A DNA stretch of 64,000 nt from contig NC_082702.1 in assembly GCF_949987515.2 (NCBI RefSeq), forward strand, positions 48,577,600-48,641,599, written 5' to 3'. Origin of the DNA: Delphinus delphis. Taxonomy: Eukaryota; Chordata; Mammalia; Artiodactyla; Delphinidae. Position 1 is the first letter of the stretch; each line of letters starts with the position of its first letter. Positions 22,481-34,340 of the stretch are shown here, piece by piece. Below the pieces are notes generated by a model, which was given only the letters and a program-made list of their open reading frames with translations, ran no database searches and was not told where the DNA came from. A program made the position numbers and the translations under genes.

Positions 22481-23673
22481 AGGTCTGGAAGGCTAAGGAA
22501 TAGGCATGTGGAAATGAGGAGGATGACACAGAGCTGAAGCAAACAGTCCCTCAACAGGCTCAACAGAATGGGAGGAAAGCTTTCTTCTGATGACTTTGAT
22601 ATGTGGCCAGATTCTGAAGCCATCACAAACCTTACATAATTCATTTACTTTGGACAACACACTTATTCGAATATGCAGAGAACTCCACTGAGAAAGGAAG
22701 AGTTGACAAAACGCCCCCTCGGGCCCCAGCCAGCACTCACCTGCGTGCTGCTTGCTTGCCTGGTCCTAAGTCGTTTGTCAATCAGAAAGAACTGGCAGCC
22801 CATCAAGACAGCTACAGAGATGAGACCCATCAAACTCAACTGAGAACCATGAAACTGGACGTGGGGCTGTTATAAAACAAGGGAGAAATAGCAGCCCTTG
22901 GACAAACAGAAAATACACGGCTCCTAGAAACTACGGAGATAGAACTTTTGAAGATGAACACGATCCCCTGTGAAGCAGTGCTCTTACAATTAGGCATGTT
23001 AAGTTGCCAAGGTACATGACCAGCGTGAGCCCACAGCTGCCCCCTCTCAGCACCAGGGAATGGTATTTTTACTCTTAGAGTTACGGCAAGACTCTAATTA
23101 CCAAAACTGCCGATGTCACCTTAATTGGTTTTATTTAATGGTCACATTGGGCACTGCTGCATGGTGGAATTTTGCAAGGCAACGAAAGAGAAATGGAGAA
23201 ATGACAGAGAAATGAAGAGAGAGAACTCAGCTCCCAGCGGATCATTATTCAGCTCGTTGAGGGGGCATAAACTTAAGAGAAGTTGGCAAAGAGCTCCAAT
23301 ACAAAGGTAATGTTGAAATTGAAATCTGGCATTTATTGTTCCAAAAGCTAGAATAAAGAGCACATTTTCAAAATACAAGTTTATATTTTTCCATCCAGGC
23401 ATAACTGGAAATCATAATCATTGATACTGCATTTCTCAGCACATGGAACTCTATTACAAACACAACCAACTTGTGTGGGAAAGTTCTTGCGTGAGCTAAT
23501 GATTTGCACATTTCCTGAATAGCCCCAGTATGATGGCACTAGGCTAACTCCAGGAACCTGTCATTTCACAGTGGCAGTAAGGGACAAAGACATACATTAA
23601 CTGCACATAAACAACTGGGCGTTAAACAGTCTGAAAAAGTGTGACTCGTGGCAAGAGCCAGGCGTAGTTAATC
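22481..23673. other. No recognisable gene or repeat
   Basis: Ordinary DNA with short frames on both strands and no assigned repeat. Confidence 0.4.
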
Positions 23674-23688
23674 AAGAAAAGATTTCTT

Positions 23689-23891
23689 GGGCTTCCCTGG
23701 TGGTGCAGTGGTTGGGAGTCTGCCTGCCGATGCGGGGGACGCGGGTTCGTGCCCCGGTCTGGGAGGATCCCGCGTGCCGCGGAGCGGCTGGGCCCGTGAG
23801 CCATGGCCGCTGGGCCTGCGCGTCCGGAGCCTGTGTTCCGCAATGGGAGAGTCCACAACAGTGAGAGGCAAAAAAGAAAAAAAAAAAAGAA
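23689..23891 (+). mobile_element. CHR-1-like SINE (first of an adjacent pair)
   Basis: Head 'gggcttccctggtggtgcag', CHR-1 body ending 'gtgagaggcaaaaaagaaa'; the usual 'cccgcgtaccgc' end is missing. Perfect 15-bp TSD aagaaaagatttctt at 23674-23688 and 23892-23906. Confidence 0.92.
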
Positions 23892-23940
23892 AAGAAAAGA
23901 TTTCTTACTGCAATGCAAATCGTCAAAGATTCAATATGGA

Positions 23941-24265
23941 GGGACTTCCCTGGTGGTGCAGTGGTTAAGAATCCGCCTCCCAGTGCAGGGGACACGGATT
24001 CAAGCCCTGGTCCGGGAAGATCCCACATGCTGTGTGCCACAGCTACTGAGCCTGCGCTCTAGAGACTGTGCGCCACAACTACTGAAGCCCGGGCACCTAG
24101 AGCCCGTGCTCCGCAACAGGAGAAGCTACTGCAATTAGAAGCCCGCGCACCACAATGAAGAGTAGCCCCCGCTCGCCGCAACTAGAGAAAGCCCGCACGC
24201 AGCAATGAAGACCCAACACAGCCAAAAATTAAAATAAATAAATAAAATGTAAAAAAAAAAAAAGC
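23941..24265 (+). mobile_element. Long CHR-type SINE (second of an adjacent pair)
   Basis: Head 'gggacttccctggtggtgca', long body with 'cacaactactgaagcccggg' and a tail of taaa units and A12. Exact 11-bp TSD ttcaatatgga at 23930-23940 and 24266-24276. It lies 34 bp beyond the TSD of the previous SINE, in the same orientation. Confidence 0.93.
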
Positions 24266-24324
24266 TTCAATATGGAATCCACTTTGGAAAACCTCTCTTT
24301 CATCTCCTTCCTTCTATTGGCAAA

Positions 24325-24412
24325 GAGAGTGAGGCTCACAGAGGTCAGGGCTTTCCCAAGTTGCACAGTAAATTAGCGATGGAGCTGACATTACAATCCA
24401 GGGACCCTGAGA
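24325..24412 (-). mobile_element. MIR SINE fragment, reverse orientation
   Basis: 'gagtgaggctcacagaggtc', 'tttcccaagttgcacagtaa' and 'ttagcgatggagctgacatt' are the reversed MIR core. Confidence 0.55.
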
Positions 24413-26831
24413 CTCAGTGCCGCCCAGGGTCAACCCTTGAGCAGCCTTCAGAATAAGAAAACGGAGAGAAAGTATGTGTGCGCACGTGTTTGTGCATGAT
24501 AGAGCTGGCAAAGAGACGGATATCCATTTGCAAACATCATCTCCAACGTGCTCAAAGACAGAGGCACTACTAGTATGTGTCACGATTTGCCGAGAAGGAC
24601 ACAGAGGATGGGAGAAAACTGTGGGGATAATGAGTGAAGTGGGCTGTGAACAATTTACGGAGAACTACACTCTGGGACCTTAATTTCAAGAAGCGACTGG
24701 AAGCCATTTAAAAATTACCAAAAAACATGTTTTATATAATCAAAACTTAATTTGTTGATAAATCTTGCTTCTGCAAGTAGGACAGATTAAAGGCGGCAGA
24801 AACTAGAAGAGCAAGAAAGCCAGAAATAGGGCTGTCACTGTTAATTGGGGGTCAGCTACATGTATGACTGGGAAACAGGAGGGAAATAGGCATCACAGGA
24901 GAATTTGGATGGAGGGATAAATGAGTAAAGCCTGGAGATTTTATTCAATATTCAAGGACCAAAATAAACTAATATCTAAGAATACAAGTTTGTGAGTCAA
25001 ATAAAAGATTGACGGTGAAAACTTGGATTTTGGACAAAGAATATGAACTTCATCTTTAATATACTTTATTTTAGATGGCAAAGGTCTCCCAGGTGGGAAT
25101 ACCATGTAAAGGGGGAGAAACAAAAATTCAATTATAACGTTAATGCTCAGGGCTGGATACAGAAATGTGAGATATAGCTATATATTAAATTTTTTTTAAT
25201 GCTCCAAATACCTGAATTCCTATATCCTGTAAAAATATAGATTGTCAAAGCTTAACTTGGTCAAATAGAGAAAAAGTATTTTGGTCAAAATATACTTTAT
25301 TTTATACCGGTAGCTTTTAAAAATTGGAAAATAATACAAGCCTTCCCGACACTCATCTGATACTAAGGAATCATCCTCAAGATTATCAGAAATCGCCTAC
25401 AGCTCCGTGAGGCTAATGTTACTCTTTATGGGACATAAAGCTGCTTTAGCACCAGGCTTATTGCAGAAGGCAGCTTGAAAAGACATATTTGCCCTGCTTA
25501 AGCCCTTACAAACTTACAAAAGTAGCAAGTGCCTCTCATCTGGCTCTACTGAAATAACATCCCTGCAAAGGAAAAGCATTTCAGCGAGGCTGAAAAACAA
25601 AGGCCTCTCCAGAGATCTGGTCTCTCTTTGCAGAAAAGACTTTTTGGCAAAGCTCTCGGGGAGTTTTATGTAGAACCAGATGGGGCAGATTTTTCCTTTT
25701 ATTGTCTTCACCTCTAATTGATGGGTATTCAGAGAGAGCCTGACTCATAAAGTGCACGAAACCATCTTCATCCACTCTCCCTTCAGTTCTTTCCTAGAGG
25801 TTTGTTTTCCAGAAGTTTACCCCATAACAAGAGTGGAATCAACGCAATTAAATTGAACAAATCACTGTGCAAATCACCACCTCTAATTTCTACAATGAGC
25901 CTCCTCTTAAAATCCATGAAGGCTTTTATTGCAGTCTACTCTTCTCCATGGAATTCAAATCGCTGCAAATTCGTGCAAGTTTAGATAAGTTGGAGACAAA
26001 TCAGCCTTTGGGATCAATGAGTGAAATAACTCTTAAAATCCAAACTTTATCCCCAAATCCTGGGGACAAACATTGCCAACGTCAATGTACATTCTCTCTA
26101 TTACTGGACGGAGTGGCCTGGTTTGCGCTTCCCCTCAATCTCATTGTTCAACACAACCCGTAAAGGAGGTATAATTATCAAAGAAACTTACAAGGGAACA
26201 CAGAAATACGTATAAATAGTAAGTGTGGTCTGTGCCCAGCTCATCTCCCTACGGCACTTGACACTGCAGTACATGTCGAAGATGTCCTATTGCTCTCGGC
26301 CCCTGCATGGAAGACTAAATGAAAGTGCTAGGAAACTAAGGGTGGGATGGAGTTGGCAGATACGGAGTTGTCCATTTTCATTGTCCTTTGCTTGGATAAT
26401 TCTGGAACCTGACAGATCTCCAGTGTTTATTGACATGATTCCTCTGCAGCCCAGTGGCAAATCGCTCCGTAAACATACTTCTCACTCCCCTGTCAATGCT
26501 TTCTGGAATTACCACCCAGACAAACACTTGCGTTTAAAGTGTGCTCTGCGGTAAACTAACAGAAGTTATTACACCGTAAGTCCAGAAAGGAAGGAAGGAA
26601 CAGAGGAAGGAAGGAGGAACAGATCAGGGAATGCAGAGCTTGTCCCACCCCTAGCAACTCCCCTGAAAGTGGAATTCTAAACAGGTAAGAAGCAATCCAG
26701 AATGCAATAGTGGATGAGTATATGTGCCCTCAAATTAACTTTCTCCCTTATCACCAAAGAGGATTTAGATGGGCAAAGCTATGAATTTACTTTACCCATT
26801 CCTTCCTTTAATCCAGGTGTCATAGGTAATC
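24413..26831. other. Repeat-poor block, no gene recognised
   Basis: About 2.4 kb without a recognisable transposon apart from a (GGAA)-rich tract at 26583-26618. The section 25790-26180 is evenly composed, with several TAAT and TTAA cores, and would be a reasonable place to look for conserved non-coding sequence. No splice-bounded reading frame was found. Confidence 0.4.
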
Positions 26832-26845
26832 AAAAGCAGGCCATG

Positions 26846-27053
26846 GGGCTTCCCTGGCGGCGCAGTGGTTGAGAGTCCGCCAGCCGATGCAGGGGACACG
26901 GGTTCGTGCCCCGGTCCGGGAAGATCCCACATGCATGGAGCGGCTGGGCCCGTGAGCCATGGCCGCTGAGCCTGCGCGTCCAGAGCCCGTGCTCCGCAAC
27001 AGGAGAGGCCAAAACAGTGAGAGGCCCGCGTACCGCAAAAAAAAAAAAAAAAA
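26846..27053 (+). mobile_element. CHR-1 SINE, near-intact
   Basis: Head 'gggcttccctggcggcgcag', full body to 'gcccgcgtaccgc', long A tail. Perfect 14-bp TSD aaaagcaggccatg at 26832-26845 and 27054-27067. A short deletion ('catgcatggagcgg' where others have 'catgccgcggagcgg') distinguishes this copy. Confidence 0.94.
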
Positions 27054-27067
27054 AAAAGCAGGCCATG

Positions 27068-28536
27068 AGTGTGTTTTCATACAAATCAAAGCCAAACCAA
27101 GTGTTTTGCATAATAGTACCTTAAAGAAGATATTTTCTTTGGGACACAGTGTAAACTTTAGGTTTGATCCTCAAATCACCGTATCTTCCCGGAACCTCCC
27201 TCATTTACCAACGTTCATGGAAACTCGTTTGTAAATAAGAGAATTCGAAATTTGAAACCGTAACATTAGTTACCATTTTATATTTGCATAACTCAAGCAA
27301 AATTTATGTCAAGTGTAGGCTAATACCTTTAACCAGTATCAAAGAAAACGTTCAAAGTCTATAAACTTCATCAGAAATTAATAGGAAACTAGAAATATAT
27401 ATAAAGGAAAGTCTTCCTTAGACAGGTGAGTTTTTTGAGTATTGTTTTCCATCACCATCTGGAGATTTACCATTTATCAAGAAAATCAGACTGCCTCGTA
27501 GCTTCTCGTGGATAGAACGGACAGTGAGTAATTTGGGTCCTAACGCCTGATCACGTGATTGTCCGTCTACAACAGACACGGACGCCTCTGGCTGCGGCCT
27601 CCCCTTCCAACTGCTTCCCCTCTGGCTGAACTTCACAATCAAAGTGAAATGTGTCTGCTTAACTTAATACCCGCTTTGCTCAATTCATTTATCATTGTTT
27701 GGCTGATTTCCCTCCAAGTGGCAGGTATCTGGGCGCAAATATTTTCTATTCCATGTGTAATACGTAGCCCTGGGTAACTTTCATCACGGATGGCGTTAAG
27801 CCATGTGAAATGATGGACTGTTTTCCTTCACATTACCTTCCTCCAGGTAAACTACTCTGTAGGTTAGTAACCGGTTTTCCTTGATTTATTTTTGAAGGTT
27901 ACTCCGTATTCCTCTACACAGGACTTTTCGATGAATTATGCATGCTGTTAAGGTCCAACACCCAGCAAAGGATGTGGACTGTAATTTCTCCTCTTGTAAT
28001 TTACATTATACCACCATTAATGACTTAAGCTTCTAAATTTTTCATTCAGAAGATACAGCTTGATACTCAAGTGGGAGATTTTGAAACTACCTAATAACAT
28101 TGCAGTTGAGTACTGTTAATTTTGCTCCAAAATTGATATTTCCATGTTTTCATTATAACCTTGATATACAAACCAGGACATAAACATGTAGGACATTATC
28201 CCAAAATGTAAAATCTACAATATGAGCACTGCCTAGTGCTTTTCTATCTGAAGCAATAAAGTGAGAATAAGAAGAGAGAGAGATGAATGGAAGAAGAAAA
28301 AAGAGATAAGAAGAACCTCAATGCTAGAGATGTTAGTTTTACCCTAAGTTGCCCTGTTTTGTTCATCAAGCACATCTAAATAACATTTTGTGAAACGTTT
28401 ATCTCCTTTATTGCTTCGATGAATTTTGTTTTAGCCTGTACCTGTCCTTTTCCATGTTTCTCTTCTATGTAATTTTCTCCTTTAGTTATTAAAATCATAA
28501 CCTAAGAGAACAGGAAGGGCTTGGGGATCCCCAATC
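27068..28536. other. Repeat-poor block, no gene recognised
   Basis: Ordinary DNA. No transposon, exon or RNA gene was recognised. Confidence 0.4.
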
Positions 28537-28690
28537 CCGCGGTTCTCAAAGTGTGATCCTCTGACCAGCAGTATTAGTGCAGCCCCCATCCAGGACCTAC
28601 CGAATTAGAAACTGTCAGGGTGGGACCCAACCATCGGTTGTAGCCAGTCCTTCAGGGCACTTTGATGTCTGCTCCAGTTTGAGGCTTTCC
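28537..28690. mobile_element. MER5A-like hAT MITE
   Basis: 'gcggttctcaaagtgtgatc' at one end and 'ctccagtttgaggctt' at the other, with 'ggacctaccgaattagaaac' and 'gtcagggtgggacccaacca' between, match the MER5-type non-autonomous Charlie pattern. Confidence 0.65.
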
Positions 28691-30334
28691 AAAACTACCT
28701 CCCAGGCACTGCCTCATGCCCTCTCCGCTCATCTTACAGCAGCAACAGCTTGCTAGACGATGGCTTCCTACAGGTGTCATCTGGCAACACGCTGCCTTAC
28801 TAAGTTTTCACTTTGCTCCTGGTCTCCAGCCATCTGGGGTGCCCTCAAAGATTAGCTTGTCCCCATATTCCCACAACCTATTATGCACAGGTAGGGGTGA
28901 TTAATGCCCCGCTGAGAAGCCTTTGATCAGTGGGATGAGAGCTGACAGATGAATGTTTCCGAATCCACCTGTTGGGTGGAAATTCTGAGGCATGTTCTAA
29001 ACAGCTCAAAGAGAGACCTTGTACTGGCCCACCCTCTGTCTTTGTTTTACATCCCTGCCTGTTACTCTTCTTCTCTGAGATGACTTTCCAAGATAAGCTG
29101 CCTGCACATAAGCAGGGTAGAGGAGATCTAGCCTTCTAAGAAGCACACTCTTATTTTAAAGTAGAAAGGACTAAGTATCACGGGTGCTCCTGTTTAGGTG
29201 AGCCAACCAAGAAGGGTGAGAAAAGTCCTCTGGAGAGAGAAGGGAATCCTGTGGTTTCCATTTAAAATCACAGGGATTTGAGTTGGTTGTATTTTCGCTG
29301 TTTTTTTCCCTTCTCTCAAAAAAAGAGTGAGGTTTAAAGTGAGATCTGCATTCCTCAATAAAGCAAACAGAGAGGGGATATAACTCCAAGTACATCCAGT
29401 CTGTAGCAATTATTGGAATCTCTATAAAAAGAGACGAGTATTTCCACATTTCACCTGGGAGTAGGGAGTTTTAGTAACTAGATGGTACAACTTGTGACTC
29501 ATTGGTTCCATGAAGCGTTAACTTCCATACACGTGTCTTTGTGTATGTGTGGTGGGTGGACAATCTAGTCTTTTCTGTCCTAAAAAAGAAAGTGAATTCC
29601 AGTAAAACTTAACCAGGAACAGAAGAAGTTGATGCAAACCTTGTTATTAACTTAATGCATCACAAAATGACTTCACCTAAGTGTGTTTTGTACCTATTGT
29701 CTAACATCTGTAGTATGATAGGAAGTTTCTTAGAGAAGGAAATATTTTTCTTTTCTGAAAATTATTTTGCCCTCAATCATGAATATTGCTTTAAAATTCA
29801 TATTTACATTCTGTTCTATAAATTAGTTTTCTAAATACTTTTTCAACCCACACATAATGCAAATGTTTTAAAATCACTGCAATGAAAAGCACTACATTCA
29901 AATCCATAAGATAGTTCCACTACGGTAATATTCTATTATGCTGCTTTATTTTTTTCTTTTTAATATTTATATACATACATTGAAAAATATACACAGTATC
30001 TGGAAGAATCATTTTTAAATGACATGTTTGTTTTGGCAATATATTTGAGTGAAATAATTGCGTAAGATGCATTATTTTAGTCATTCATTTGTATGAAGAC
30101 AAGAAGAGCGTTTGGAACAAAGAGTATTTTTAAATAAATTGTCCATAAATTATGCATTTCCAATAAGTCCAAATTTTCTCCTTTTTTCCATCTTTTTCAT
30201 GGAAAATATTCCGCCTTTTACAATATATTCCTTAAAGTAGCAGAATTAAAGGATGTGAAATTATAATTTTAAAGTTGCAGGAAAATATGATCATTTAAAG
30301 GTTTAATTAATTTATTTTTTAAATTATTTCCTTC
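28691..30334. other. No recognisable gene or repeat
   Basis: AT-rich, especially 29640-30330. The 92-codon reverse frame at 29171-29449 lacks any recognisable similarity. Confidence 0.4.
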
Positions 30335-30342
30335 TCTTAGAG

Positions 30343-30572
30343 CAGGAGTCCCCAAGCCCCGGGGCCATGGACGGGTGCCGGTATGCGCCTGTTAGGAGCT
30401 GGGCCACACAACAGGAGGTGAGCGGCGGGCAAGTGAGCCAAGCTTCACCTGCCGCTCCCCACGGCTCCCCACAGCTCGCATTACTGCCCGAACCATCCCC
30501 CACTCCCCGTTCGTGGAAAAACTGTCTTCCACGAAACCAGTCCTTGGTGCCAAAAAAGGCGGGGGACCGCTG
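30343..30572. mobile_element. 230-bp hAT (MER1-type) MITE with perfect TSD
   Basis: Starts 'caggagtccccaagccccgg' and ends 'ggcgggggaccgctg', so both termini fit the hAT pattern CAG...CTG. Internal 'ggccacacaacaggaggtga' and 'cttccacgaaaccagtcctt' match the MER1-type Charlie MITE I remember. The 8-bp TSD tcttagag is perfect at 30335-30342 and 30573-30580. No transposase is encoded; the frame at 30367-30594 is incidental. Confidence 0.85.
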
Positions 30573-30916
30573 TCTTAGAGGGCTTCACAATTAATTTTTA
30601 ATTTAAGTGATAGTCTTTGGAGTCATTGCCTGAAGATTATAAAGTGTCCTTTCTCTGTTGTATAGCCATTAAGTAAATATTTGGAACTTTTACTGAGCCT
30701 CTACCATCAAAAAAGTTGGGTATCACTATTGACATTTAGGAAATAAATGAGGCTGGTTGTAGGAGGCTTTATGCAGACAGAATTAAAACATTACTTTCTC
30801 ATTTTCCAGGCTAGAGATACTCCCTTTAAGACCAGCTGGAGGTGTCAGTATGACTCTTGTATATTTTACAGAAGTCAGTTTGATACAGAAGCCAAGTTGA
30901 CACAGAAGTCAATTAT

Positions 30917-30947
<31 letters not shown>

Positions 30948-31099
30948 TGTGTATGAATGTGTATCCCTTATTACTTACAAAGGCTATTTATGAAAGTTTA
31001 CTTCTGTAACAAGACAAATCTGAGTTCCTTTGTTGCTATAGACAATGTTATAAAATGAATCCTGTCATTTCGGCAAACACTATAATGTTACTTTAAGAC
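30573..31099. other. No recognisable gene; (AC)n at 30920-30945
   Basis: Contains an AC microsatellite of 13 units starting after 'aattatacat'. The remainder is unassigned. Confidence 0.45.
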
Positions 31100-31630
31100 T
31101 TTAGCTAAAGGTATAGACGTGGTACATCCATACAACGGAATACTACTGAACTGTAAGAAAGGAAGGGACTCTGGATTTATGCCATAACGTAGATAAATCT
31201 TAAATGCATTTTTCTAAGTGAAAGACATCAAACCCAAATGGCTACATACTGTATGATACCATTCATGTGACATTCTAGAAAACACAAACTGTCTGGAAGG
31301 TAAGCAGATTTGGATATGAGGTTGCCAACAGTTGGTTGTGGGGAAGGGGATATCTACGAAGCGACTACAAAGGGATTTTAGGGTGATGAAACTGTTCTAT
31401 GCTATTTTGTTGGTAGACACACAACCTTAAGCATTTCTACACCACCAAGAATGAACTTAACCATATGCAAACATTTATTTTAGTTTTTACAGTTTACTGA
31501 TATATAATTGATACCCAAAGAACTGCACATATCTGTATACAATCTGATGAGTCTAGACATATGCAAACACCCATGATACCATCACCATAATCAAGGAAGC
31601 AGACATATCCAACACCTCCCTTAACTTTAA
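31100..31630 (+). mobile_element. Old L1 (L1M-type) 3' region
   Basis: 'tggtacatccatacaacgga', 'tactgtatgataccattcat', 'gttctatgctattttgttgg' and then the 3' UTR-like 'ccatgataccatcaccataa' and 'tcaaggaagcagacatatcc'. Diverged; the reading frame is broken. Confidence 0.6.
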
Positions 31631-31645
31631 AAAAAAATCAACCTG

Positions 31646-31790
31646 AGGACTACCCTGGCAGTCCAGTGGTTAAGACTCCGCACTTCCACTGGCAGGGGGC
31701 AGGGGTTCGATCCCCGGTCGGGGATCTAGATTCCTCATGCCATGTGTGGAGCGGCAAAAAAATATATAAAATTTTAAAGTTTAAAAAATT
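31646..31790 (+). mobile_element. Short CHR-2-like SINE
   Basis: Head 'aggactaccctggcagtcca', 'gggttcgatccccggtcggg' and an A-rich tail. Perfect 14-bp TSD aaaaaatcaacctg at 31632-31645 and 31791-31804. Confidence 0.92.
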
Positions 31791-31863
31791 AAAAAATCAA
31801 CCTGGATATCAGGGGATCCCAAAATGGAATGCAGATGGTGACAAATGAATCTAACTACACGTA

Positions 31864-32490
31864 GTAAACAGAATTCTAAAACTGTTCCCGGACTTCCTAC
31901 CCTAATCCCTGGGACTGGGACTATGATGAGATCTCACACCCATGACTATGTTATGTTACATGTCAAATGGGATTTTTCAAATGTAATTAAAATTACTAAG
32001 CAGTTGACTTCCAGTTAATCAAAAGACAGATTTTTCAGATGGTCTAACGTAATCACATGAGCGATTTCAAAGAAGGAAGTTTTCTCCAGTTGGTAACAGA
32101 AGTTATATTCTAGGCAGAGGAGAGATTCCAGGCTGACTTTGAAGCAATGGATCATTGCTGGCTTTGAAGTCTGAGGGAGCTACATCCAAGGACCAGAAAG
32201 CAACTGCTAGGAGCTGAAAGTGACCCCAGCCGAAAGCCAGCAAGGAAATGAAGACTTCAGTCTTACAGCTGCAAGAAACTGATATCTGCCAAGAATCGGA
32301 ATGGGCCTGGAAGCGGGTTCTTCCACAGAACTTCCAGACAGGAGCCCAGCATCCTGACGGCTGCCTTGTGAGACCTTAAGCAGAGAGCCTGGTGCAGCCC
32401 ACCTGCGCCGGCTGACCTACCCAACTGCGAGCTAACAAACGCGTATTCTTTTGCAGCCGCTCGCCTGTGGTGACAGAAAACTGATACACT
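31864..32490 (+). mobile_element. MLT1-like LTR
   Basis: Nearly full-length pattern: 'acagaattctaaaactgttc', 'gggactatgatgagatctca', 'atgtaattaaaattactaag', 'gttgacttccagttaatcaa', 'gcaagaaactgatatctgcc', 'ccttgtgagaccttaagcag' and the end 'gacagaaaactgataca'. It is the best-preserved relative of the interrupted element at 11032-12290. Confidence 0.7.
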
Positions 32491-33795
32491 GACTTACAAA
32501 TGTACGGCACGTCCTCACTGGAGACGGTGGGGAGAAATGAGCTGACCTTCGTGACCTTGGAAACCAGTATTCTGATTGGCTACTGAAGATTAAAGACAAA
32601 AAGAACTACACGCAAACACTGTACTCTAATGGGTAAGTTTTGTTTCTCACAGGAATACAGGCCTAGCCGTTCTGAAACTACTTTATATGCATACTAGGAT
32701 TAAACAAGTAAATAACTTGTACATTGTAGGAGTCAGGTTTCTCACTATCCCAGGAAGAGGTTACGGAAAAGCAAGGCGAAAGGCTAGAATGTGGATGAGA
32801 GTATAAAGTCATGTTTATAGATAAGACACAAATAAAAATAGGTGTGTATGTATACATGAGTTAGTATACATTGATTTCCTAGCTCTGTTCACCAAGGAAG
32901 CCTAATCAGTGACGCCCCAGTAGCAACAGTGAACACACCTGGTGCCCAAATCTCAATTTCTAAATACCATATTCCAATAAAAGGAGGCAGGGCCCTTTGG
33001 AGAAATGGCTGATTTTTAACTGGGTCAGGAAAAAGACACACTGAGACTGAAATATCTTATAGTGCCAGGAAAGAAGGAAGTGCTTAATAAACAAAACAAG
33101 AGAAAAACAAAAAAGAATGGAGGCATATCACAAGGAACAGGGGTCGACTGAAAGAGCCCACAATGGACAAAGCTGGGAAAAACCTTAGCAGTAAATACTG
33201 ACAGTATTGGACTATAGCCCAAATAATAAAAGAAATATCCATGAGTCTGTACCGATTAATAAATGATTGAATAAATAAATAAACAGGGGAAAAGAGACCA
33301 TCTTTGTCACAGAAGAATTCCGGATCATAAATGCAGAGGCAATGAAGGACGTGCAAAATCACCATTAGCACTAACTGGGGCAGGCAAAAATCCATGGGAG
33401 AATGCTAAAATTGGGGGTAAAATTTTCAGGAGAAGCAGAGCACATGCACGGCCTCCAAGCGTCTCCAACAGAACATTTATTAATCACTGGAGCAGTTTTA
33501 ACCTAAATCCACAAAATCTCTGAAGCTCCTCTGCCCAGGAGGTACACCTTGATCACGTTTCCCGTGGCTGCCGGCTGGACTTAGTGAGCTGCTGCTAAGA
33601 CACAGGTTATGGAAAGGGAAAGAGGAGTGGAGAAAACTGGCAGGTACCCCTTTAACCAGGTGATCAAGGTAATGATCTTTACTTCACTGATGCCGACCTC
33701 AAAGACCCCGGCTTTACTTTTCACACTGAGCTATCCTTTAATAAAAACAAAGTAAGGAAGGACATTCTGGCTCTACCACTTTTTGAGCTACTAAC
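32491..33795. other. No gene recognised; may contain unassigned old repeat
   Basis: The part around 32990-33470 ('gagtctgtaccgattaataa', then (ATAA)n) has the look of an old retroelement 3' region, but I cannot name it. No exon recognised. Confidence 0.35.
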
Positions 33796-34340
33796 TGTGA
33801 TGATTAATTTTCTGTGTCACCTTGACTGAGCTCAGGGATGCCCAGATCCTGGAAAAACATCATTTCTGGCTGTGCCTGGGTTGGGGTTGCTGGATGAGGT
33901 TAGCATCTGGGTCAGTAGACTGAGTAAAGAGATCCAGCCCTCATCGATGTGGGCTGGCAGCATCCTATCCACTGAGGGCCTGAATGGAACAAAAAGGAGA
34001 AGGAAGGGCAAATCCTCCCTCTTCTTGAGCTGGGCACATCCTCCTTCTCCTGCTTGGACATCAGAGCTCCTGGTTCTCTGGCCTTTGAACTCAGACTGAG
34101 TTACACCACTGGCTTTCCTGGGTCTCCAGCCCACAGAGAACAGACGGTGGGCCTTCTCAGTCTCTATAAGCGCGTGAAGCACGTGAGCCAGGCCCTATAA
34201 TCAATCAGTCAATCTCTCTCTATATATATTTCTATATGTATATATATGTATGTGTATATATGTATGTATATATGTACATACACACACACACTCATATCCT
34301 ATTGGTTCTGTTTCTTCAGAGAACCCTTATCTTCACATAC
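33796..34340 (+). mobile_element. MLT2-like (ERVL) solo LTR
   Basis: It begins 'tgtgatgattaattttctgt' and has 'gtcaccttgactgagctcag', 'gtcagtagactgagtaaaga', 'gggcctgaatggaacaaaaa', 'ggctttcctgggtctccagc', 'tcctattggttctgtttctt' and a terminal 'gagaacccttat'. This order fits ERVL-type LTRs of the MLT2 group. A TA/CA-rich microsatellite (34215-34292) has expanded inside its 3' part. Confidence 0.65.
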
